From assembly GCF_001412595.2 (NCBI RefSeq), contig NZ_CP012640.2, positions 4,526,001-4,590,000 on the forward strand: 64,000 nt of DNA. Reading direction: 5' to 3'. Origin of the DNA: Massilia sp. WG5. GTDB taxonomy: Bacteria > Pseudomonadota > Gammaproteobacteria > Burkholderiales > Burkholderiaceae_D. Shown one piece after another: positions 29,832-37,792 of this stretch. The notes under the pieces are model-generated. The model searched no databases and was not told the origin of the DNA. It saw only the letters and a program-made list of their open reading frames with translations. Within the stretch, counting starts at the first letter, position 1. Every line of letters begins with the position of its first letter. Position numbers and translations under genes: made by a program.

Positions 29832-31073
29832 ATGAACGAACTCCGCATCAACGGCCCCCGCCTCTGGAACTCCCTGATGGACCTGGCGAAAATCGGCGCC
29901 ACCGACAAGGGCGGCGTCAAGCGCCTTGCCCTCACCGATCTCGACCGCCAGGGCCGCGACCTGGTGGTCCAGTGGGGGAAGGATGCCGGCCTCTCCATCA
30001 CCGTCGACAGGATCGGCAACGTCTTCATGCGCCGCGAAGGCGCGAACCCGGCGCTGCCGCCGATCGTCACCGGCAGCCACATCGACACCCAGCCGACCGG
30101 CGGCAAGTTCGACGGCAACTACGGCGTGCTGGCCGGGCTCGAGGTGGTGCGCACCCTGAACGAGCTGCAAATCCGTACGGAGGCGCCGATCGAGGTCGCG
30201 TTCTGGACCAACGAGGAAGGCTCGCGCTTCGTGCCGGTGATGATGGGTTCCGGCGTGTTCTGCGGCGCCTTCAGCCTGGAGACGGCGTATGCGGCGCGCG
30301 ACGTCGACGGCATCAGCGTCGGCGAGGAGCTGGCGCGGATCGGCTACCAGGGCGCGCAGACGCCGGGCGAGCACCCGATCGGCGCCTACTTCGAAACCCA
30401 TATCGAGCAGGGCCCGGTGCTGGAGGATGCGGACAAGGTGATCGGCGTGGTGCCGGCCGTGATGGGCCTGTCCTGGTACGACTGCACGGTGGAAGGCATG
30501 GAAGCGCATGCCGGCCCGACCCCGATGCACCTGCGCCGCGACGCGCTGCAGGTCGCGACCCGCATCATGCAGGAGACGGTGGCGCTCGCGAACCGCTATC
30601 CACCCTACGGCCGCGGCACGGTCGGGATGGTGCAGGTGTTCCCGAACAGCCGCAACGTGATCCCGGGACGGGTCAAGTTCAGCATCGACCTGCGCAACGT
30701 GAACGACGAACTGCTGAATACCATGCACGAGGAGATGACGGCCTTCGTCGACCGGACGCGCGCGGAAACCGGCCTGGGCGTCACGCTGGAGCGCGTGTCC
30801 TACTATCCGCCTTGTCCCTTCCACCCGGATTGCGTGGGCGCGGTGCGCAACGCCGCCGCAAAGCTCGGCTATTCGACCATGGACGTGGTGTCCGGCGCCG
30901 GCCACGACGCGATCTACGTGGCGCGCCTGGCGCCGGCCGGCATGATCTTCGTGCCCTGCAAGGACGGCATCAGCCACAACGAAATCGAGGACGCCCAGCC
31001 CGGCCACCTGGAAGCCGGCTGCAACGTGCTGTTGCACGCGATGCTGGAGCGGGCAGGGGTCGTGGCCGGCTAG
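29832..31073 (+). CDS. Zn-dependent amidase/hydantoinase-carbamoylase family, beta-ureidopropionase role
   Basis: A 413-residue M20-fold hydrolase that by context removes the carbamoyl group from N-carbamoyl-beta-alanine, releasing beta-alanine, CO2 and ammonia. Metal-site motifs: VTGSHIDTQPTGGKFDGNYG, WTNEEGSRF, FETHIEQGPVLED, and the C-terminal SGAGHDAIYVARLAP with ISHNEIED. The family also includes L-carbamoylases and allantoate amidohydrolases, so the assignment rests on the pathway neighbours. AGGACC lies before ATG 29832. Last gene of the pyrimidine locus. Confidence 0.9.
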   Translation: MNELRINGPRLWNSLMDLAKIGATDKGGVKRLALTDLDRQGRDLVVQWGKDAGLSITVDRIGNVFMRREGANPALPPIVTGSHIDTQPTGGKFDGNYGVLAGLEVVRTLNELQIRTEAPIEVAFWTNEEGSRFVPVMMGSGVFCGAFSLETAYAARDVDGISVGEELARIGYQGAQTPGEHPIGAYFETHIEQGPVLEDADKVIGVVPAVMGLSWYDCTVEGMEAHAGPTPMHLRRDALQVATRIMQETVALANRYPPYGRGTVGMVQVFPNSRNVIPGRVKFSIDLRNVNDELLNTMHEEMTAFVDRTRAETGLGVTLERVSYYPPCPFHPDCVGAVRNAAAKLGYSTMDVVSGAGHDAIYVARLAPAGMIFVPCKDGISHNEIEDAQPGHLEAGCNVLLHAMLERAGVVAG

Positions 31074-31201
31074 CATACCGGCGCCCGGCGCGGCAGGCGA
31101 ATTTGTTGCACGTTGGTAACAATTCTGTTCAGGATGTTTCCCGAGTCGCCTAACCTGGGGAAGTCGTAGCATACTTGGGTTTTCAGTCCCCCAAGGTAAA
31201 T

Positions 31202-33205
31202 ATGCCGATGCTGACTGGACACTACGAAACCCCGCTGGTCCTCGCCTCGATCCTGGTGGCGATCGTCGCCTCCTACGCGGCGCTCAGCCTGGCGGCCCGC
31301 GTGAGCGAATCGCGCGGCCGCGCCGTCGCCGCCTGGGTGGGCGGCGGCGCCATCGCCATGGGCTCGGGCATCTGGGCCATGCACTTCGTCGGCATGCTCG
31401 CCTTCCGCCTGCCGATCCCGATTGCCTTCGACCTGCCGCTGACCCTGGTCTCGCTGCTGCTGCCGATCGCCGCCTCCTGCCTGGCGCTGTGGCAGGTCAG
31501 CCGCGCGGAACTGGGGCCGAAGCGCCTGGCGGTCAGCGCCGTCCTGATGGGCCTCGGCATCAATGCCATGCACTACACCGGCATGGCCGCCATGCGCATG
31601 GAGCCAGGCATCGTCTACGATCCCTGGCTGTTCGCGCTGTCGGTCCTGATCGCCATCGCGGCCTCCGGCCTGGCGATGTGGATCGCCTTCCGCCTGCGCC
31701 GCAACGTACCGCACGTGTGGCTGGCGCGCATTGGCGCGGCGGTGGTGATGGGCGCGGCCATCGCCGGCATGCACTATACCGGCATGGCGGCCGCCAGCTT
31801 CCCGCTGGACAGCGTGTGCATGGCCGCACGCAGCGGCGTCAACCATGACGGGCTGGCGACCCTGGTCGTGATCGCGACCTTCGGCGTGCTCGGCTTCGCC
31901 CTGCTGGCCTCGCTGTTCAATGCGCGCCTGGAAGCGAATGCGCGCGTGCTGGAGATCTCGGAAGCCATCGCCGCCGAGCGCCAGGAACTGCTCATGCGCG
32001 AGCGCGCGGCGCGCGACGAAGCCGAGCGCCTGAGCGCCCTGAAAGACGAATTCCTGGCCACCCTCTCGCACGAACTGCGCACGCCGCTCAACGCGGTGAT
32101 GGGCTGGGCCAGCATGCTCCAGCGCGGCGCCAAGGACGAGGAGACGCTCAGGCGCGGCCTGCAGACCATCGAGCGCAATGCCCGCGCCCAGGGCCAGCTG
32201 ATCGACGATCTGCTCGACATGAGCCGCATCAACTCCGGCAACCTGCGCCTGGACGTGCAGCTGATCGACCCCGAGAAGGTGGTCGAGGCGGCGCTCGGCA
32301 CCGTGCACCCGGCCGCGGTGGCCAAGCGCATCGACCTGCGCGTGGATGTCGAACGCAGGCCGGGAGGAATGCGCTGGACCGTGCTGGGCGACCCCGCCCG
32401 CCTGCAGCAGGTGATGTGGAACCTGCTGTCGAATGCGGTGAAGTTCACGCCGGCCGGCGGCATGGTGCAGGTGATGCTGGGCCGCGACGGCGACGACATC
32501 GTGATCCGCGTGGTCGATTCCGGCATCGGCATCGCGCCCGATTTCCTGCCGCATGTGTTCGACCGCTTCCGTCAGCAGGACGCGTCGATCAGCCGCAAGC
32601 ACGGCGGCCTGGGCCTGGGCCTGTCGATCGCACGGCAGCTGGTCGAACTGCATGGCGGGACCATCGCCGTCTCCAGCCAGGGCACGCATGCCGGCACCAC
32701 CTTCACCGTGCGCCTGCCGCTGGCCGCGCCGGAAGCCGTGACGCCGGCGCCGCCCGAACCGGCCGTCGCCGCCGCCGCCCCGGCGGGGCAGGGCGAGCTG
32801 GCCGGCGTCAAGGTGCTGCTGGTGGACGATGCGCCGGACACCCTCGACGTGCTGCAGCAGATCCTGCAGCACAGCGGCGCGTCCATCATGGCCGCGCCGA
32901 ATGCGGGGACGGCCCTCGCACTGCTGGAGCGCGAGCGGCCGGACGTGATCGTCAGCGACATCGGCATGCCCGACGTCGACGGTTTCGAGCTGATGCGCCG
33001 CATCCGGCGCCGTTCGGAAGGCGCCGGCGGCGCCATCCCGGCCATCGCCCTGACCGCGTTCACGCGCCAGGACGACCGCAGCAAGGCGCTGCAGGCCGGC
33101 TTCGACGACTACCTCGCCAAGCCGGTCGAACCGGGCTCGCTGGTGGCCCACATCGTGCAGGCGGTGGGCCAGCGCGGCGCCGCGGAAACCACGGCCAGCG
33201 TGTAG
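31202..33205 (+). CDS. MHYT-domain hybrid sensor histidine kinase
   Basis: A 667-residue membrane kinase. An MHYT sensor (about 8-245, seven hydrophobic segments) shows the repeated motif AMHFVGM, AMHYTGM and GMHYTGM near residues 60, 123 and 187; by family hypothesis these bind copper and sense a diatomic gas. Then come HisKA with H290 in FLATLSHELRTPLN, HATPase (GDPARLQQVMWNLLSNAVKF, HGGLGLGLSIARQLVELHGG), a Pro/Ala linker and a receiver domain with the acceptor Asp in VIVSDIGMPDVDG (about 586). Start at ATG 31202 after CCAAGGTAAAT; the ATG six bases later or a TTG at 31175 are alternatives. No separate regulator gene adjoins it. Confidence 0.92.
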   Translation: MPMLTGHYETPLVLASILVAIVASYAALSLAARVSESRGRAVAAWVGGGAIAMGSGIWAMHFVGMLAFRLPIPIAFDLPLTLVSLLLPIAASCLALWQVSRAELGPKRLAVSAVLMGLGINAMHYTGMAAMRMEPGIVYDPWLFALSVLIAIAASGLAMWIAFRLRRNVPHVWLARIGAAVVMGAAIAGMHYTGMAAASFPLDSVCMAARSGVNHDGLATLVVIATFGVLGFALLASLFNARLEANARVLEISEAIAAERQELLMRERAARDEAERLSALKDEFLATLSHELRTPLNAVMGWASMLQRGAKDEETLRRGLQTIERNARAQGQLIDDLLDMSRINSGNLRLDVQLIDPEKVVEAALGTVHPAAVAKRIDLRVDVERRPGGMRWTVLGDPARLQQVMWNLLSNAVKFTPAGGMVQVMLGRDGDDIVIRVVDSGIGIAPDFLPHVFDRFRQQDASISRKHGGLGLGLSIARQLVELHGGTIAVSSQGTHAGTTFTVRLPLAAPEAVTPAPPEPAVAAAAPAGQGELAGVKVLLVDDAPDTLDVLQQILQHSGASIMAAPNAGTALALLERERPDVIVSDIGMPDVDGFELMRRIRRRSEGAGGAIPAIALTAFTRQDDRSKALQAGFDDYLAKPVEPGSLVAHIVQAVGQRGAAETTASV

Positions 33206-33226
33206 CGGCTTCCTGCGCCGATCCTG

Positions 33227-34369
33227 TCACTGCAGGTCGATCCGGCCGTACTGGCCGTGCGCCTCGTCGGCGGGACCGGCCGCGAAGAACAGGGTATTGG
33301 TCGGCTGGTTGCTGACGCCGTTGCCGAAGGCGATGCCCCACAGGCCGTCGATGACGATCGGCGTGTGGTCGGCCTTCGACAGCGTGCCGGCGAACTCGCC
33401 GCTGTCGGCCTTGTAGGCATTGATTTTTCCATCGCCAAAATTTCCCACCAGCAGCATGTTGCTGGCGTCGCCGAAGTTGGCCGGCGCCATCGCCATGCCC
33501 CAGGGCGCGTTCAGCGCGCCGCCGGTGACGAGGCGCCGCACCAGCACGCCGCTGGCCTCGAAGACGTCGACGATGCCGCGTCCGTCGCCCTTGGTCTCGT
33601 CGATGCTGCCGGCCGTGCGCAGCGCATAGGCCACGTAGATGCGGCCGCCGAGGGCCTGGATGCCGAAGGGCGCGTAGCCGGCAGGCAGGTTCGGGTCGGT
33701 GAAGTTGCCGGGCAGGGCCGCCCGGCGCCAGTTGCTGTCGTAGACGTCGACCACGCCGTTGCGGAAGTCGGCCGCATACACATAGTTGACGCCGCCGAAG
33801 CTGGCGATCGCCAGGCCCTTGTACACCGCGCCGCCGGCGCCGTTATCGACCGCCACGATCGCGTTGGTGCGGTTGACCCCCGGCGACCAGCCCGACAGCG
33901 TGCCGTTCTCGGCGGCGAAGATGAAGGCGCTGTTGCCGCTTGCGCCGTTCTGCGTCACCTGGAAGCCGGGGTTGCCGTTGAAGACGATGCCGGTCGGGCT
34001 GGCGGTGGCGCCGCTGGCGCCGGGCGGGATCGCGACCACCAGGGTCTGCGGCACGCCATTGCCGTCATACAGGGTCGAGGTCGCGCTGCCGTTGTTCGCC
34101 ACCCAGACGAAGCCGGTCGGGTTGAACGCGATCCCCCAGGCGTTGACGAGCTTGGCATCCGTATGGTCCGCAGCGGTGCCGACGTCGCCCACCAGCGAGC
34201 GCGTGGCGAAGGTGCTGGCGATGCTGGGCGTGACGGCCACCGGCGGCATGGTCGGCGTCGAGCCGCCGCCATCGCCGCCGCCGCCGCCGCAGGATACGAG
34301 GGCGGCAGCCAGGCTGACGCCGAACAGGCCGGCCCTGAGGCAGGCGGTCGCTCTGGAATGGATGCTCAT
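33227..34369 (-). CDS. TIGR03118-family exported lipoprotein
   Basis: A 380-residue protein starting at ATG 34369 with AGGAGC well placed before it. The N-terminus is a lipoprotein signal (GVSLAAALVSC, C27) followed by GGGGGDGGG. The body is a beta-propeller-like fold with family segments DAKLVNAWGIAFNPTGFVWV and ASPTGIVFNGNPGF, plus NAPWGMAMAPANFG. Likely surface or periplasmic; function unknown. It is convergent with the hybrid kinase gene, 21 bases apart. Confidence 0.85.
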   Translation of the reverse strand: MSIHSRATACLRAGLFGVSLAAALVSCGGGGGDGGGSTPTMPPVAVTPSIASTFATRSLVGDVGTAADHTDAKLVNAWGIAFNPTGFVWVANNGSATSTLYDGNGVPQTLVVAIPPGASGATASPTGIVFNGNPGFQVTQNGASGNSAFIFAAENGTLSGWSPGVNRTNAIVAVDNGAGGAVYKGLAIASFGGVNYVYAADFRNGVVDVYDSNWRRAALPGNFTDPNLPAGYAPFGIQALGGRIYVAYALRTAGSIDETKGDGRGIVDVFEASGVLVRRLVTGGALNAPWGMAMAPANFGDASNMLLVGNFGDGKINAYKADSGEFAGTLSKADHTPIVIDGLWGIAFGNGVSNQPTNTLFFAAGPADEAHGQYGRIDLQ

Positions 34370-34447
34370 GATTGCTCCTGTCAGGACAGTCAAAGGAAGG
34401 GCATCCGTTAATGCCAGTGTGGACCTTGGAAGTTCAAATAAGTTCAA

Positions 34448-35149
34448 TCAAAAGCGGATGCTGGCGCTGCCGCTCAGGGCGTGGGCGCGCGGTGCGCCGT
34501 CGTCCGCGCGCAGCAGGGTCTGCAGGCCGACCTGCACGGTGCAGTCGCCGATGGTGGACGCCAGGCCGATGCGCAGGTCGGCCCGGTTATGCGACTCGGC
34601 ATAGCCGCCCAAGCCGTGCAGCAGGCCGGCATGGAAGGTCAGCCTGAGCTGCTCGTCGAGGGGCTGGAAGGCGTTCAGGTCGAGGTAGGCGGTGCGCTCC
34701 CCGCCGTAGTAGGCCGGCGACAGGAACAGGCGCGCGCTGGCGCGGTCCAGCGCCAGGCCGGCATGGAATTCGGTGTAGTCGTAGCGGTGGTCGCGCAGGA
34801 AGGCGCTGCGGCTGATGCCGGCATCCCAGCCCAGGCCGGAGGCCAGCCGGCCGGCGCGGCCGCCGTAGACGATCAGCTGCGTCTGGTCCCGCTCGCCCAG
34901 CGTCGCCGGCGAGGCGAAGCCGCCCGCATACCAGCCGTTTTCCAGGTCATGGTCGATGCGCAATTGCAGGGCTGGATGGCCGGCGCTCAGGGAGATACCG
35001 CGCACCGTGTACTCGGACACCAGCGCCAGGCTGCCGCTGGTCTGCGCAGCGGCCGGCGCGGCCGTACAGGCAAGACAAAGGCAGGCGACGGCGCGCACGC
35101 CGCGGGCTAAGGGGATGCATTGGCTGTCGCGGCGGCGGTCGTTCGGCAT
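34448..35149 (-). CDS. TorF-like putative outer-membrane porin
   Basis: About 233 residues: a signal peptide ending AAPAAAQ, then a beta-barrel-like sequence starting GSLALVSEYTVRGISLS, a stretch typical of the TorF/TIGR02001 putative porin family, and ending with terminal Phe (GSASIRF). The start is uncertain: ATG 35149, 35161 and 35191 are in frame and none has a good ribosome site; all overlap the 3' end of the upstream protease gene, implying coupling. No substrate known. Confidence 0.7.
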   Translation of the reverse strand: MPNDRRRDSQCIPLARGVRAVACLCLACTAAPAAAQTSGSLALVSEYTVRGISLSAGHPALQLRIDHDLENGWYAGGFASPATLGERDQTQLIVYGGRAGRLASGLGWDAGISRSAFLRDHRYDYTEFHAGLALDRASARLFLSPAYYGGERTAYLDLNAFQPLDEQLRLTFHAGLLHGLGGYAESHNRADLRIGLASTIGDCTVQVGLQTLLRADDGAPRAHALSGSASIRF

Positions 35150-36390
35150 TGGCACACGCATGCTCCGGCGGCGCGAGCAATGGTCGCGCATGCGTCTATG
35201 CTACCAGCTTGCTCCCGTCCAGTACCGGCATCGTGCGCGACCCGGACCGTACGCGGCGCGGACGCGAGCATGCCCCGCAGCTGACGCGGCGTGGCGCCGG
35301 GACGCAGTTCGCTCACCAGCGCGGCCAGCCCGGCCACCTGCGCCGCCGCGTACGAGGAGCCGGACACCAGACCCCAGCGCGCGCCCGGCAAGGTAGCCGG
35401 GATGTCGGCGCCCGGCGCCCGGACGGCCCCGGCCGGCAGGAAACGCCGGTCGTCTTCCTGCGTCACCGCGATCACGCCGGGGTGCGAGGCGGGGAAGCCG
35501 CCGTCGGCGCGCTGCGGGTCGACCGCGGCGATCACCGCCATGTCGCGCGCCAGGGCGGCGTCGATCAGGCTCTGCAGCAGGCGGTCCGCCGGCCCGCCCA
35601 GGCTGAGGTTGATGATCCGGGCGCCGTTCAGCAGTGCGAAATGCAGGGCCTTGCCGAGCGTGAAGCTGTTGCAGAGGGTGTCATGGCGCACGGTCTCCCA
35701 GCAGGCGCGCAGCGCCATCAGCCTGGCCTGCGGCGCGATGCCGGCGATGCCGAGTCCATTGCCGGCGAGCGCGGCGATGATGCCGGCCACCGCGGTGCCA
35801 TGCGCTTCGGCGGCGTCGGGCACGGTGTCGACGAAGTTCTGGCGCAGCGCGAGCTGCCCGGCCAGGTCCGGATGGCCGCCGTCGACGCCGCTGTCGATCA
35901 CCGCCACCGTCACCTTGCGCCCGGTGCTGATGCGCTGCAACTCGGAAAGGCGCCAGGTGCGCGCGGCCGGCTGCATCGGATACAGCGGGTCGGCGCCGCC
36001 CGCCAGCCCGTGGTAGGCATTGACGGCCTGGGCCCAGGCCACGCGCGGATCGTGGGCCAGCGCATCGAGCACGCGCTCGAGCGGGACGCCGCTCCCATCT
36101 TCCATCACGAAGCAGTCGATGCCGATCGCCGGCATCGGCCAGTCGTCCACCACCGTCAGGCCATGGGCGGCCGCCAGTTCGCTGGCCTGGCGGCGCCGCG
36201 CGGCGCGGGTGGCGTCGTCGGCATAGCCGCCGCCATAGCTGCTGTCCGGCCGGAAGTGCTGGGGCGGCATGCGCAGCATCACCAGCACCTGGCGCGAGGG
36301 CGCCGCCTGTCCTTCCCGGTCCTGGGCGCCGCAGGGCAGGGCGCAGCAGGCCAGCAGCAGCGACAGCAGGGCGGCGAACAGGCGTTTCAA
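35107..36390 (-). CDS. S8 (subtilisin-like) serine peptidase
   Basis: An exported 427-residue protease. I choose the TTG at 36390: GGAGG lies seven bases before it, it overlaps the anti-sigma stop (TTGA), and it gives a perfect signal peptide (KRLFAALLSLLLACC, ending CGAQ). A propeptide-like region (about 33-125) precedes the catalytic domain with D166 (VAVIDSGVDGGHPDL), H197 (EAHGTAVAGIIAAL) and S346 (VSGSSYAAAQVAG). Oddities: the Pro of the usual GTSxAxP is Ala, and the oxyanion-hole Asn position (normally AAGN) reads AAVD (D291). Co-operonic with an anti-sigma/sigma pair. Confidence 0.88.
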   Translation of the reverse strand: MKRLFAALLSLLLACCALPCGAQDREGQAAPSRQVLVMLRMPPQHFRPDSSYGGGYADDATRAARRRQASELAAAHGLTVVDDWPMPAIGIDCFVMEDGSGVPLERVLDALAHDPRVAWAQAVNAYHGLAGGADPLYPMQPAARTWRLSELQRISTGRKVTVAVIDSGVDGGHPDLAGQLALRQNFVDTVPDAAEAHGTAVAGIIAALAGNGLGIAGIAPQARLMALRACWETVRHDTLCNSFTLGKALHFALLNGARIINLSLGGPADRLLQSLIDAALARDMAVIAAVDPQRADGGFPASHPGVIAVTQEDDRRFLPAGAVRAPGADIPATLPGARWGLVSGSSYAAAQVAGLAALVSELRPGATPRQLRGMLASAPRTVRVAHDAGTGREQAGSIDACATIARAAGACVCQCRTTAAATANASP

Positions 36391-37055
36391 GGCCGGCCCT
36401 CCGCGCCGAGCGTTTCGGCAAGCACGACGGCGGGTTCGGCGCGCAGCCGGGGCAGGGCGCGGGCCGCGTCGCCGCCTTCCGGCAGCGCGAGCAGCCAGGC
36501 GTCGGCGGCGGTCGGGCCGCCCACCACGCGGGCGCCGCTGGCCCGCACGATGCGGCGCAGTTCGCGTTCCGGCGTCTCCGGGCGGAACACGACCACGAGG
36601 CCGGCCTCGGCGACGGCCGGCGCCCCGAGTCCGCGGTAGCGCGCGCCCTCGTCCGGACGCAGCAGCAGGGCCGCCAGCACCGCGATCAGGCAGCACTGCA
36701 GGGCCACGGCGACGCGCAGCCAGCTGCGGTCGTTGGCGGCGGGGGGCGTGTGGCGGCGTGCGGGCGCGTCGGCCGGCGTCGGGCCGGGCGGGGACGCGGC
36801 CGGCGCAGGCGGGGCGTCGAGACGCGGCAGCATGCGCGCCCAGGCGCGCTCGGGATCGCAGTCGGGCGCGGGTCCGGGGCCGGCGGCGCGCACCGCCTGC
36901 AGCAGCGCGAGATCGTCGCGGCAGCAGGCGCAGGCGCGCAGGTGGGCGCGCAGCCGCTCCTGCTCGGCGCCGCCCAGGGCGCCGTTGTCGAGCCAGGGCA
37001 GGGCTTCCTGCGCGTCCCGGTGCTCGCGGGCGAAGACGTCGTCGTCGAGGCTCAT
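36387..37055 (-). CDS. Anti-sigma factor, zf-HC2 type with propeptide-like C-terminal domain
   Basis: A 222-residue membrane anti-sigma factor. The cytoplasmic zinc motif is H38-x3-C42-x2-C45 (RAHLRACACCRDD), followed by a Pro/Ala linker, one transmembrane segment (about 112-131) and an outer domain (about 145-222; LVVVFRPETPERELRRIVRA, then GPTAADAWLLALPEG). That outer domain looks like a subtilase propeptide/inhibitor fold. Its start overlaps the sigma gene stop (ATGA). It should hold the sigma factor inactive at the membrane until a signal arrives; the domain likeness to protease propeptides is my reading. Confidence 0.85.
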   Translation of the reverse strand: MSLDDDVFAREHRDAQEALPWLDNGALGGAEQERLRAHLRACACCRDDLALLQAVRAAGPGPAPDCDPERAWARMLPRLDAPPAPAASPPGPTPADAPARRHTPPAANDRSWLRVAVALQCCLIAVLAALLLRPDEGARYRGLGAPAVAEAGLVVVFRPETPERELRRIVRASGARVVGGPTAADAWLLALPEGGDAARALPRLRAEPAVVLAETLGAEGRP

Positions 37056-37621
37056 GTCCTGCCCTCCAGCTGCCTTCCCAGGCGCGCGGCGAGGCGCCGG
37101 CGTGCGTGGAACAGGCGTGTCTTCACTGTGTTGACGGGGCATTCCATGATATCTGCGATCTCCGCGTAACCCATGTCGTGATAGAAGGTCAGCTGGAAGG
37201 TGGCGCGCTGCTCCAGCGGCAGGGTGGCGAGCGCGGCGTCCAGCGCATGGCCGAGGCGCTGCTGCTCGAAGCGCCATTCCGGCTGGCAGTCCGCGGCGCT
37301 TTCGCAGCTGTCCGGATAAGCGTCCAGCGGCTCGTCGAGGCCATGCAGCGCCTTGCAGGCCTTGCGGTAGGCGATCGCGAACACCCAGGTCGACAGCTTG
37401 CAGGTGCCGTCGAAGGTCGCGGCCCGCTGCCACACGACCAGCATGGTGTCGTTGACGATCTCCTCGATCGTGGTCGCGCTGCGCGTCATGCGGTGCAGGA
37501 AGCGCGTCAGGCGCGGAAAGTAGGTCCGGTACAGGATTTCGAAAGCATGACGGTCCCCGGCCGCAATCCGGCCAACCAGGTTCGCTTCGCCATCAGGCCG
37601 CGCATTCGCCAGCTCGTCCAC
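37052..37621 (-). CDS. ECF-type RNA polymerase sigma factor
   Basis: A 189-residue sigma-70 family member. Region 2 (about 25-95): AFEILYRTYFPRLTRFLHRM, EEIVNDTMLVVWQRAATF, KLSTWVFAIAYRKACKAL. Region 4 (about 125-180): LPLEQRATFQLTFYHDMGYA, EIADIMECPVNTVKTRLFHA. First gene of the sigma / anti-sigma / S8 protease operon, which it probably autoregulates. Confidence 0.93.
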   Translation of the reverse strand: MDELANARPDGEANLVGRIAAGDRHAFEILYRTYFPRLTRFLHRMTRSATTIEEIVNDTMLVVWQRAATFDGTCKLSTWVFAIAYRKACKALHGLDEPLDAYPDSCESAADCQPEWRFEQQRLGHALDAALATLPLEQRATFQLTFYHDMGYAEIADIMECPVNTVKTRLFHARRRLAARLGRQLEGRT

Positions 37622-37646
37622 GTGTCCGGTCTCCCTTTTTCGGTGA

Positions 37647-37671
37647 ATACCGTCTTGCCGCCTGAAGGTTC
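37647..37671 (-). promoter_or_regulatory. Candidate ECF promoter of the sigma operon
   Basis: On the minus strand GAACC (37671-37667) is separated by 15 bases from GGTAT (37651-37647), 26 bases before the sigma start codon. A GAAC-type -35 with this spacing is typical of ECF autoregulated promoters. The short remaining leader makes it tentative. Confidence 0.3.
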
Positions 37672-37792
37672 ATATTCTTGCACGGATCGGCGCGCGGGGG
37701 ACCGGGTTGGCGTCGATCAATAAATTTGTGGGGCATATAGTTGCGTGCGCAAGCGAACGGATGCAGCCGTCGCCTGCGCGCATGATCGGGCC

